Positions 1 through 9,725 of a stretch of 64,000 bases of DNA are shown one piece after another. The stretch's first letter is position 1; each line of letters starts with the position of its first letter. Made by a program: the position numbers and the translations under genes. This stretch comes from Lasiodiplodia sp. COLG20. Its lineage: Eukaryota > Ascomycota > Dothideomycetes > Botryosphaeriales > Botryosphaeriaceae. The notes under the pieces were generated by a model that saw only the letters and a program-made list of their open reading frames with translations, ran no database searches and was not told the DNA's origin. The stretch is taken from contig VNWV01000008.1 of assembly GCA_009801085.1 (NCBI GenBank), positions 1,054,001 through 1,118,000 of the forward strand, written 5' to 3'.

Positions 1-2141
1 CTGAAAGACCCTCTTTGTTACTTCGGAGAGTGGCCAGAAACCAGGTCGACATATAGAAATTCTAGATATTTGAAATTGAGCTGAATTTTCCCCAATTGCT
101 TTTCTTGTCGTGACCTGGCTCTGGTACTGACATTGTTCTGGTGAGGCCGTACGATTTTGCCACCGCCCCATCCTGTTGTACGCGTAGCGACCGTGGTGGA
201 GGTCCTTGGGGTCCTAATTATTGCTGTGGCTATCTACGTCTGGTGTCGCGATCATCTTAGCCCCCGCAACGGCCAGCGACTCACGAAGGCATCTCTCGCA
301 GAACACATCGTTGGCTCTGACATGCGACTGGTGGCTGCTGCGCTCTTGAGCTCTTCGGACAAGCAGATGTCGCTCTTCGGTGGCTTGCGGGGGTGAGCGC
401 TATGTGTCTGCATCACACGGTGAAGTTGACCATGACGCGCAGCTGCGCTCGCTGTGCAGCTTACGATCTTCCTTTGGCAGTTTGCGCTGCGACTTGAGTC
501 TCCGCTGCGACAACTTGAAGATCTAAGCAACAATCGAGGCGCATCGCGCACGACGTCAACCAGCGCGGCCGAGACCTCACAACTTTGCCGCTCCGACCTG
601 TCATCCACGCGTCTGGCACACGCACGACTGCAACAACGTTGATTCCGCGAGCCACCGCGCCTTGCGCCCACGTCCACGCCGACCCGAGCCCACACCACGT
701 GGCGTCCAACAAGCTTTCCCTGTCCGCCGCCCTTGCGCCGATCCCTCTCACAGGAAACTTGAGCGACATCTTCGCGCAGCTCCAGCACATACTACTCACT
801 CCATTGTGAGAAGTCAAAGCAGCAGCGCAGCTGTGTTTCTGCAGCGTCACAACAACCGCTTGCTTTTGTATCAACATTCCGAGTTTCGCGGTTTTGTGGC
901 AGACATCGGACGTCAAAAGAAGCCTTGCAAGGCTGCTCAAAGGAGAGCTAGTCTCCGAAGGGGTAATAGTGGGTCTTGAGAAGGGGTGTCGATCCTTTTC
1001 CCTGCTAAGCAATACTCCAAGTCCCGGTGAGCAGCGGCCAACCTCGTCATATTCTACGTCACTAATAGTAGCTTGAAGGGATTCTAGAACCAGGCCGCTC
1101 CCTCAATGAAGATTCCGCGCCTCAGTCTCGATCCCACTCGACACTCAATGCCCATACCACAGCAGAAGCTTCGAATGAGGATTATGAGAACGACTGTTAC
1201 CAGATTAAGGATGCTCTGGAAAAGAAATTTGGGTGAGCTACAATAAGGCTGAAATCACGAGAAGCATAAGGCTGCTGGGTCGTGCGTGGCAAAGTCTTGG
1301 AAGGAATGTTGCTTTCCCGGCCTGCCCCTTGATGCATTTTTGAGCCCTGAGCAAGGGACCCTTGCCACTTGCGTCACGTTTGCAGCAGGCTAACGGCAAT
1401 AGGTAGGAGTTGTCTACCAACGAAAGCGAGAAAAGCCTCATAGAACACGCGTTTTCATCCACGATTGAAGTTTCTTCAGAGCCGGCCTCTGTGCAACACG
1501 AAAGTTCATTGGAAGCTAGGTCATAGTTACATTTTCACATTCTCACGACTTCAGCGTCCAGACTGAAGTCTCGTATGACTACCCCGCATGCCAAAGTCAC
1601 TAGGGCTCAGCCAGATTGAACTACAACCAATCGATCGATCATCCATTGCCGGCACTTCCGCAAACGGGCTAAAGACAGGAAAGGGAATATTTCATACACC
1701 GCGAATAACTCTAAATGACAAGTATAGGACTGACGTCCGAACAGAGAAGAATGCCTACTGGTGGATTGCGACTGCAAACCCTAGACGATGAACCGCTCCT
1801 GGCAAAGCTTCTCTGAAACCAACAGTCGTGGATAAGTAGTTTGATTCGAATTCCATGCTGTGTAACGTGAGTATTACACGGAACACCAATGAGACACAAT
1901 GATTGCCAGAACGAATCGCTAAAGAGCTGACTCTTCCGGGCACAGTCTCTATTTAGGTGGATCTACTAATCTATGGAACGTGGCCCGCATTTCTCATGAA
2001 TTTTGTCTGCGTGGCTCGTTGAGCGATTATGGTTCCGCAATAGCCGCGACTTCGCCCTTGCCACATCACGATAAATAACTCCTCATTTCCCCTACCCAGA
2101 AAAACAACATTACCTCCATCCTCTCTAGAGAGATACGAGAG
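1..2141. other. Left flank with no supported gene
   Basis: No frame gives a convincing spliced gene. A short coding-like stretch on the plus strand near 1105-1232, with the peptide NEDYENDCYQIKDALEKKFG, ends at a stop and could be the remnant of a gene; its family was not recognised. The last 100 bases before 2142 serve as the upstream region of the sedolisin gene. Confidence 0.5.
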
Positions 2142-4895
2142 ATGGTTTGTATTACAACTGTGCTTTCTTTGGCCGCTGCGGCCCACGGTGTTCTGGCAAC
2201 ACCGCTCCGTTCTCGCTCTCCCTACGCCGTCAAGGAAACCCATCTCGTACCCGAAGAGTGGACCAAAAGAGGCAGTGCTCCTGAGGACCACTCTCTCCAC
2301 TTGCACATTGGTCTGAGACAAAGTCAATTCGATGAGCTCGAGCGACACTTGGTTGAAGGTATGTTTCCCTTAGCATCTGATGACCGCAATTACTGACTCC
2401 TTGAACAGTGTCGGATCCCGATCACCATCGTTACGGACAACATTTGAGCGCTGAAGATGTGAATGAGCTGGTCAAGCCGTCCGAAGACGCTCTCGAACTT
2501 GTGCACGAATGGCTTTCCGACAACGGCGTTGACGTCACGGCGTTGAGGTACAGCCCGGCACGGGACTGGATTGATGTGAAAATGCCTGTTTCGGCTATTG
2601 AAAGGTTGCTGGACACGAAGTACAGCGTCTACGAGCATCACGATGGAAGTCAGCTTGTGCGCACACATCAGTGGTCTCTTCCACGGCATCTACACGAGCA
2701 CATTGATGCGATTCAGCCAACGACTTTATTCATGCGGACGAGTGGCAAGGCTGAACCCGCTCGTATTGGTGCCCGTCAGGTTGGCCCTCCCGGTAGACCT
2801 AGTTCCAGTCCCTCTTCAACTCGACCCAGCCCCAACCCTAGGCCCCCTGGAGCCAGCTTCAGTTCTTCCACTGCTTCCCATTCCAGCTCAAGCCTCACCT
2901 CTCGCCAGGCTGGCCCCAGTGTCGGAACTTCTCGACCTGGCACCGGGTCTGCATCTCCCCAACCCGGTCCCGGTTCTGTGTCTCCCCGACCTGGTCCTGG
3001 TCCTGAATCTTCTCAATCTGGCCCCGGCTTTTCTACTTTTCGTGGCCCCGGTACTCGGCCTCCTGACTCCAGTTCTTCGTCTTCTCGGCCTAGTCCCGGT
3101 TTTACTACTTTCCGTGGCCCTGGTACTAGGCCTTCTGAGTCCAGGTCCTCGTCTTCTGAGCCTAGTCCTGATTTTACAACCCGCCGTGGCCCTGGCACAC
3201 GGCCTCCCGAGTCTAGTGCTGTGTCTCCTCAGCCTGGCCCCAATTCTCTGTCTACTCGCCGTAGCCCTGGTTCTGCTCCATCCGGCTCTGGTTCTGCGCC
3301 TACTCGGCCTGGCCCTACTTCAAGTTCCCCTCTGTTTCGCCCGAACATCAACGCCGTGCGTGCTAGCAGTAGCCCTCAGAGGCCTAGCAGTAGCACTCAA
3401 AGGTCTAGCAGTAGCGCTCAAAGGCCTACTAGCGGTCCTCAGAGGCCCACCAGTGGCACTGAAAGGCCCACAAGTGGTCCTGAGAGGCCTACAAATGGCC
3501 CTCAGAGGCCTACCAGTATTTCTGAAAGACCAGCCAGTGGTCCTCAGCGCCCTAGCACCACTCGGCAAGGCCCTAGTAGCACTCCTCAGCAGCCCAATGA
3601 CGATGCCCAGCGCGCTCGCTTACGCCAGCAAGGCATCGCTCGGTCGTGCAACGCCACCCTTGTGACGCCCGAGTGCTTACAGTACCTGTACAACGCCGAT
3701 AACTATACAGCAATCTCTCGCAGAAGCAAGATCGGCTTTGTGAACTACCTAAAAGATGTCCCCATCCGGCCAGATGCCAGGCAGTTCCTCGCCAAGTACC
3801 GTCCGGATGCTGTTGAAGATGCCGACACCTTTACGCTGACCTCCGTCAACGGCGGCCCTGTGCAAGACGGACCATTGAACGCCACCCAACTCGAAAACTA
3901 CGATTCCATAGAAGCAAATATAGACCTGCAGGCCATTGCCGGCATGGCGGGGCCCATCCAGATCGATTCGTGGTCGGTGGGTGGCAGTCCTTCTGAATTC
4001 CAACCAGACGCAGGAACGCCCGTCAACACGAACGAGCCGTATGTGGAATGGCTTAACTACATCCTGAAGCAGGATAGCGTGCCACAGGTCATCACTTCGG
4101 GCTACTATGACAACGAGCAGACGGTACCCGAGTCTTATGCAAGGAGGGTATGCACCATGTTCGCACAGCTGGGCGCGCGCGGCGTCACCGTGCTCGTCGC
4201 CAGCGGCGATTTTGGCGTCGGCATTAACGAAACCTGCATCAGCAACGATGGCAAGAGCAGGAGAAAGTTCATACCCATGTTCCCTGCCTCTTGCCCATGG
4301 GTTACGGCCGTCGGTGCGACGCACCAGTTCTCCCCTGAAGTTGCGGCGTACCGTGCGCCCAACGTCATCGCGAACGATACGGTGGGTTTCTCCAGCGGCG
4401 GTGGATTCAGCGACTACTTCAAACGCCCGTCCTACCAGGATAATGCCGTAAATATGTACGTCAATGGTCTTGGCCGCGCGCATGAAGGCATGTATAACAA
4501 GAGTGAGTAAACCCCATCCTCTCACGCTGACGAGGTATCTTGACTAACCTATTTTCCCTATACAAGCTGGCCGCGGCTATCCGGACCTTGCAACCCATGG
4601 TGCGAATCACGTCTTCGTCTGGAATGGCACCGAGCACCCCATTTCGGGCACAGGAGCGGCCGCCGCGCTACACGCGGGCATCTTGGGCTTGGTTAACGAT
4701 GCACGGCTCAACAATAGTAGGCCTGCCCTCGGCTTCTTGAACCCTTGGCTATATTCGAGGGGCTGGCGAGTGTACACCGACGTCACAAGGGGAAGATCGC
4801 TGGGATGTGGCACTGATGGTTTTCCGGCGACAGAGGGGTGGGATGCCGTCACTGGCTTTGGAACGCCGGATTTCCGGGCGTTGATGCGGGAGTGA
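2142..4895 (+). CDS. Secreted sedolisin (S53, tripeptidyl-peptidase-like) lacking the catalytic Ser
   Basis: Three exons (2142-2358, 2409-4502, 4567-4895) join in frame to 879 residues. A signal peptide (about 1-20, ending VLA-TP) is followed by a Pro-kumamolisin prodomain (about 30-190), a Ser/Pro/Arg-rich repetitive linker of roughly 200 residues, and an S53 catalytic domain beginning near SCNATLVTPECLQYLYN. The catalytic Glu and Asp are present in EANID (Glu574, Asp578), the oxyanion-region Asp in ASGDFGVG, and the terminal calcium-site region in GWDAVTGFGTPDF. S53 enzymes then carry SGTSxSxP. Here the aligned loop reads SGTGAAAALHA, so the nucleophile position (residue 800, GGA at 4653-4655) is Gly and the following Ser and Pro are also lost. 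The family cleaves tripeptides from protein N-termini at acid pH outside the cell; this copy is predicted to be catalytically dead unless the base call is wrong. Introns have GTATGT and GTGAGT donors. The family call is sure; activity is inferred to be absent. Confidence 0.9.
2790..3605 (+). repeat. Coding tandem repeats in the sedolisin linker
   Basis: Two repeat types lie inside exon 2. At about 3025-3240 a unit near 69 bp encodes variants of FTTFRGPGTRPSESRSSSS three times. At about 3362-3590 a 21-bp unit encodes about nine copies of a heptad such as RPTSGPQ. Sedolisins normally have only a short prodomain-catalytic linker, so this is an expanded, probably O-glycosylated low-complexity segment. 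Confidence 0.8.
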
Positions 4896-5695
4896 AGCAG
4901 ATAAGACGAGGGGTAAGTGGTAGCAACAATCTTTGGATGGTATGTGGGCACATCATGGTATGCAAAGGAAATAATGGAATGTAGAGTCACTCAAAAGTCA
5001 TACAAGAATGCAATATTGTAAATCAAGATATGCAAAGCTAACTGTACTCGGTGACTTACTTTCAGCCTTTGGTGTGCTCTAATAACGCCATATTCATCCT
5101 TGAGATTTTCAGTACTATATGTGCCCAGCGAAACGTCCGCTCCAAACACAGCCCCAAGGTCGGTTCCCTACGTCGCACTGAACTCTACCCGCTGCCGTCA
5201 CATTTCAGCTGATGTGTCGCGCCAATCGTTCTTCGTGCACAGGGCCACAATTGCGGGCAGCGAAATCTGTCATGATCATGTCAAGGGAATCAGGAGGAAA
5301 ACACTTTCGCATTCTAAGGGAATTCGTATAAAAGACACGCATTTGGAGCATAGTGTTCCATTCCCACCTGGCCACGCTACAGTCTTGAAATTTCATTTTA
5401 TGTCCACAATCCATTTCAACCGTTTCCTTTTCTTCTCGAAACTCTTGTCCAGCTTCCAGTCCTCCTGAGGAAACTCTCAAGACCCTCCAATCACCCCAGT
5501 CCCGTCACCCTTGCCAACTTAATCCTCCATCAAAACTTCTGTTTCCGGCGGCGGTGAGCCTACGTCGTTGCTCATCACTGTGTGTGGGCCCGGATCTTGC
5601 CGGTATTCTGCTTTGCGCCTTGAACAAAAACACACGGCATTCGATCGGGTGGCAGCGCTCGGGCTTGGTGTTCATTGGTGGACATGTTCTTGTTG
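4896..5695. other. Intergenic, nothing recognised
   Basis: This stretch holds the 3' flank of the sedolisin gene and the downstream side of the broken minus-strand gene. Several short frames exist but none has domain-like content or a consistent splice model. Confidence 0.5.
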
Positions 5696-6646
5696 CTAAG
5701 ATACACATGAGACTGGAATCGTGGGCTGAGCGGCCCAGGCTACCTTTCTTTTGAGGAGATATGGAATCGGGGGCAAACATGCAGCGAGAGTTCGGCAAGG
5801 CGGACAACATTGGTGAACGGGTTTCCATCGACGACGGAGAGGTCGGCAGACAGCCACTGGACGTTGGGGTTCTGATACCAGTAAGGCATATATTCCAACT
5901 GGTACACGTGGCCGCTCGTGAAGCCCGGGTCCTGTTCCTTCTGTAGCTTGATGACGATGCCGTGGGCATGGTCTGGAGCATTCGCCGTTACCAAAGGCAG
6001 GTAAGAAGGCAGCGTTGTAGATGCCACCCTTAGCAGACACCTTAACCATCTGAGAATTAAGAGCACTGTTGCCACCTGCGTCCTCCTGGCGAGTTGTCTT
6101 TGCCCATATATCAAAGTCGCACTTGTTGACGACGCGGCCAGACCAGCTGGTATATCAAAGGCTCATACGATGGGCAGAGGCCCCCGAAATCCTCGTAACA
6201 TCAAGAAGTATACTCAATATTATACAGGAAACCAGTGACGGGGCACTGGAACAACTGGAATCCTTGACGGGGCCGGAGATGTTGAAGGTGATGATGTCCT
6301 TCTTGTTAGGGCTTGTGGACCACTCCAAGTATTTGTGGACCTTGATCTCCTTCGCAACCTGTACATGATCGGTGCTGTCCGGAGTTGGGTTAGCAAGAGC
6401 CTCGTGTCAGTGTCAGATGTCTTACTTTGAATCTGATTTGGGTAAACGTGTCGCAAAACAGGTCCATGGAGGCACTGGAAGATTGTGCTGGCTAACATCT
6501 CCACATTCGCGTAGCTGGTGGGGCGCAAGGTAGCCCAAAGAGAGAGTTTGTGCTTCGTGCGCCCATGCCTTCTGGAACCAAAGAGAGGTAGGAAGGTGGG
6601 TCAATGTAGTGAGCGAGGTGGACGGCGTCTTGGGCTTTCTCGTCAT
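5696..6646 (-). pseudogene. Broken protein-coding gene of unknown family
   Basis: Minus-strand coding-like segments lie in more than one frame. Near 6245-6375 the translation contains TDHVQVAKEIKVHKYLEWST followed by SPNKKDIITFNISGPVKD. Near 6000-6120 it contains DFDIWAKTTRQEDAGGNSAL and VKVSAKGGIYNAAFLPAF. After a change of frame near 6000, another segment contains DHAHGIVIKLQKEQDPG and YWYQNPNVQWLSADLSVVDG. In-frame stops (for example between 6120 and 6240) and the frame change near 6000 interrupt it, although some interruptions could be introns. The Trp/Tyr/Asn-rich composition resembles an extracellular beta-sheet protein, but no family was recognised. It could be a functional gene with several introns; I think decay more likely. 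Confidence 0.4.
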
Positions 6647-6649
6647 GGT

Positions 6650-7688
6650 TCGTCTAGCTCAGTACCTAGTCGTTAGTAAGTTGTCTTTCATCCAGTATCT
6701 GAAGGGCTGTAGCACGTACCGGAGACAAATAGGGCGTACATATGCCTGAGTGCAGATTTGGCGAAGGGGCACACGCCTGGACTACCCGTGAGGGGCGGTG
6801 GCGCTGTCGGTCGCGAGTTGGACAGGGGTTTTGTCGCTGAAACAAGTTGTAGATGTTGACGGTCACGGCAGACGCCGAGGCTCAGCCTGATGCGATGAAA
6901 TGTTCATATCGTGTAGAACGGTCATGGATGGGCGGTTGTGGCTTGAAGTTGTGGAATCGATGGACACAGGCGCCCTGACAAGCCAGCTCTGCTTAGGGGT
7001 AGCTTTTGGTGCAAGGAACGATGGTGGCGACGGACATCCGGAAGATCTAGAGTATTTATATCAGCATCAAAGCCAGTCACTGCTTTTGAAAACGCCAAAG
7101 CTCAGGCGGAGCCTGGGTTGACGCACCTTGTGCACTCCGTTTGTCACCGAAGGGAAACGCAAACAGTGTTCAGGAGGTACATGAGTTTCAGAAGATGGTC
7201 GTGATTGGGAACGTGATGGCATGGAACTGGCAAAGAGGTTGGGCTGCAGTGGGTAGGTCATGCCCAGCGGACGGGCCCACAAGCAGGCTGGTTTAGCGCT
7301 GCGCCGCCCGGCTGTCACGACAAATCAGGTACGCTAGCGCGGGCGAGCTGCTTGCCTTTTTGACACGTGCTGATTTCTGCGCCTTTCCACCACCTAAGCT
7401 ACAACGCACACTCTTTTTGCAGCCCTGCTCCTCGCCTTACCTACACACTGCACACGCGCCCCTCCTGATCCTTTCCTTTGCGTCATCGCCATGCGCATCT
7501 GCAAAACACCAAAGAACCTACATGGTCCTTTCTGCGCGCACCATGAAGCAAGTTGCGACTCTGAACAATATGTAAGAAGCATCTAGATCCTCCAGTGACC
7601 AATCTCCGCCGACAAACTCATCGCTGTTTGGACGCCTCCTACCAACCGCGCAAACAAATGCTGACGCGATCGGTGCAGATTCATATCC
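6650..7688. other. Intergenic, nothing recognised
   Basis: Only short uninterrupted frames are present, with no domain-like translations. A pyrimidine-rich stretch occurs at about 7380-7500. Confidence 0.45.
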
Positions 7689-8200
7689 TATGATAACCAT
7701 CATGTCCACGGGATGCCAGCTGCGCGATGCGCTGAACGTCATCTCCCTCCCCACCACTCACCATGTGTGCTTGAACAACCCCACAAACACTGGAGCTCCA
7801 CAAACTCAAAGGAGTGGCGAAGCGCCCACTTTTTTCGCGCTGCTTTCGCGCGGAGAACAAAGAAACGTCGGTGACTTCGCTTGACTTTGACGATTCTGGT
7901 GAGGTGGGTGTCGTGCCCTGCGATGGACAACCATCATGTCCATCCACTAGATGCTAGCGGCCTGCCGCGCGATGCGATGAACGCCACCTCCCTCTCCACC
8001 ACACCCCGTGTTTCCTTGAACAACCCCGACAAACTCCGGAGACCTCCGTCTCCACTGCTCACTATGGCTGCGGGAGCCACACCGACAAACTCCGGATCTC
8101 CGCAAACCCAAAAGGTCGGCGAAATTGTCGCAGAGTTCCGACCGACTCTCTGCTTCCGCGCGGACAACAAAGAAACGTTGTGCGGCTGGGCTGGTGCGCG
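7689..8200 (+). repeat. Tandem duplication of a segment carrying the SWD2 5' end
   Basis: Unit A (about 7689-7925) and unit B (about 7926-8200) align along their length. Shared landmarks are the ACCATCATGTCCA block, a TGCGCGATGCG-type block, the CTTGAACAACCCC block, the Thr-Asn-(Thr/Ser)-Gly-(Ala/Ser)-Pro-Gln-Thr-Gln coding block and CGCGCGGA(G/C)AACAAAGAAACGT. Unit B carries extra bases in its middle. Both units are diverged, so the duplication is old. Confidence 0.7.
7785..7910 (+). pseudogene. SWD2: SWD2 N-terminal fragment, copy A
   Basis: The translation gives TNTGAPQTQRSGEAP in one frame and TSLDFDDSGEVGVV after a frame change. This matches the N-terminus and first WD40 blade of Swd2, the WD-repeat subunit shared by the Set1/COMPASS histone H3K4 methyltransferase and the cleavage/polyadenylation factor. 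It stops after the first strand (about residue 45 of a protein of some 350) and runs into unrelated sequence. It is broken and cannot make a propeller. Confidence 0.75.
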
Positions 8201-8553
8201 AAGCTGAGGAGGTGAACGGGTGATGTATTGAGCTACCCGAAAGAAAGCACTAAATACCCCCCTCGGCGAACGTGCCTGCCAACAACTTCGGTAACTTCAC
8301 TTGACTTTGACGATTCTGGTGAGCTGGCTATCGTCGCCCGCGATGACGACACCCTCCAAATCTACAACTGCAAAGAAGGCACACAAAAAGAAAGAGCTAA
8401 AAAGCCAAAAGTACAGCGTGTATCGAGCGCGCTTCACACAACACGCGCAAAGTATCATCTGCGCAAGCACAAAGGTCGACGATGGCATCCAATCGCTCTC
8501 AAAGCATCCGCCACCTCTCAACACATGACAACTCGTACATTCGTTATTTCAAA
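8064..8553 (+). pseudogene. SWD2: SWD2 N-terminal fragment, copy B, interrupted and frameshifted
   Basis: An ATG at 8064 opens MAAGATPTNSGSPQTQKVGE then IVAEFRPTLCFRADNKET, the Swd2 N-terminus. About 105 bases of unrelated DNA follow, and homology resumes at about 8286 with TSVTSLDFDDSGELAIVARD, DDTLQIYNCKEG, and, in a shifted frame, QKYSVYRARFTQHAQSII, ASTKVDDGI and NSYIRYFKGH. Homology stops abruptly at about 8550. The first WD blade is therefore mostly present but split by an insertion (or retained intron) and at least one frameshift. The intact gene must lie elsewhere if the organism has one. Confidence 0.82.
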
Positions 8554-8593
8554 GGGCACATTTGCTGGGATCTCACGTACAGCGTCTGTTTGT

Positions 8594-8706
8594 ACTCTTG
8601 TCAAGGTGGCCGAACTCATCCTTGAGGGTATCAAGCAGTTCTACATTGCCGTTGGGAAGGACTGGAAGCTGGACACGCTGTCGGTTCTCTAAGAGACCGT
8701 AATACT
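8594..8706 (+). pseudogene. TIF1: eIF4A internal fragment
   Basis: The frame reads TLVKVAELILEGIKQFYIAV then GKDWKLDTLSVL, a stop, and ETVIL. This is the linker and start of the second RecA domain of the DEAD-box translation factor eIF4A, whose consensus there is LEGIKQFYIAV followed by WKLDTLxDLYET. The conserved Tyr codon is TAA and one codon is missing before Trp. Only about 38 codons survive, directly after the SWD2 fragment on the same strand, so two unrelated gene pieces are joined within about 40 bases. Confidence 0.82.
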
Positions 8707-8719
8707 AGAGGTCCTTTCG

Positions 8720-9160
8720 GAAACTGAAATGGAGACATGCGAATAGTGTGGCTGAGTTCGCTGGGGATATTTGTGTGGAGGGGTTGGTGGATTTGCACAT
8801 GGGAAAGGGAGAGTAGATAGTCGAACAGACCAAGAAGCCCGGCAAGGGCCTTGGCAATAGCATATTTTGAATTGATGTGCTGTCGGTCTTCTAGCGGTGA
8901 ACTGTGAAGAATATATATGTCCATTATGATGATTTCGTCGTGAATCAATCCATAATCCCGCATTTTGGCGAAGACTTTAAGCTCTTCGTCTTTATACCAC
9001 CTCGAAGGCCATGATATTCCTAGTAGAGGTTGCCAATCACACTTCCGCCGTCGCGCCCCAGGGCTCGTACATATGCAAGATTTCGGGGCTGGTCGTCGGA
9101 TCTATAACGTGGAGTAATTACAGAGACCTCTCTCCCTTAATAACGTACCAGGATGCAAAA
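8720..9160. other. Intergenic, nothing recognised
   Basis: A minus-strand frame (8631-8963) partly covers this stretch but overlaps the eIF4A fragment and has no recognisable domain. Confidence 0.4.
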
Positions 9161-9167
9161 CATATGT

Positions 9168-9248
9168 GGGTAGCTGAAGCTATCGTCCGGATGTAAATGT
9201 TGAATTAATAATTATACATATACGTCCGGACGATAGCTTCAGCTACCC
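9168..9248. mobile_element. Foldback MITE-like element, copy 1
   Basis: Two 28-base arms, GGGTAGCTGAAGCTATCGTC plus CGGATGTA on the left and its inverse on the right, differ at one position and enclose a 25-base AT-rich centre. The arms recur elsewhere in the window, so this is a repeat family and not a chance hairpin. No coding capacity. Confidence 0.8.
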
Positions 9249-9725
9249 ATGACATGAGCAAAAGACAAAGGCAATTGCGGAGGCTATTGTCTTACGTTAA
9301 GTCTGAAGTCTGATGCAGTATTTAAAGCAGAGTAGGTACCTGACCGGTCGAAGTAACAGTTGCATATGGCCGCCCAGGTCTGCATTCATTGCCCTATTTG
9401 CTCGTCCCTCATGCATGTTCCATCAACGCCTGAAATGAAATGACCCGCAGAGTTCCTGTTCCTTAAATTCTTCATCAGCTAAAAGCCCACGTTCCCCACT
9501 CATTGAGCCACTGAAAACATTCCTCTCCTTCCATAGTAAGATCTCACCACCCTAGTGTTCTCCAACTCGACCGAACCCAACGCCAGGACGCCACGCTCAA
9601 ATCCCGCTTGAGAACCCCCGTCCCACGGACAGCCGAGAATAAAAACCCAAAAAAGAAACAAGAGTCCAGCTCTGTTCTCCTTCTCGTTACTCCCCGACAT
9701 TCCAGCCTACCTTAGCTCTTCCTTC
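9249..9725. other. 3' flank of the histidine kinase gene
   Basis: No gene seen. The part next to 9726 is the likely 3' UTR and terminator region of the minus-strand kinase gene. Confidence 0.45.

Noticed and set aside
2359..2408. CTGATGACC and CTGA in the first sedolisin intron as a snoRNA
   Set aside because: The intron is only 50 bases, too short to hold a C/D snoRNA, and the box order is not right.
2598..3665. A 355-codon Leu/Pro-rich plus-strand frame
   Set aside because: It is the shifted reading of the sedolisin linker repeats.
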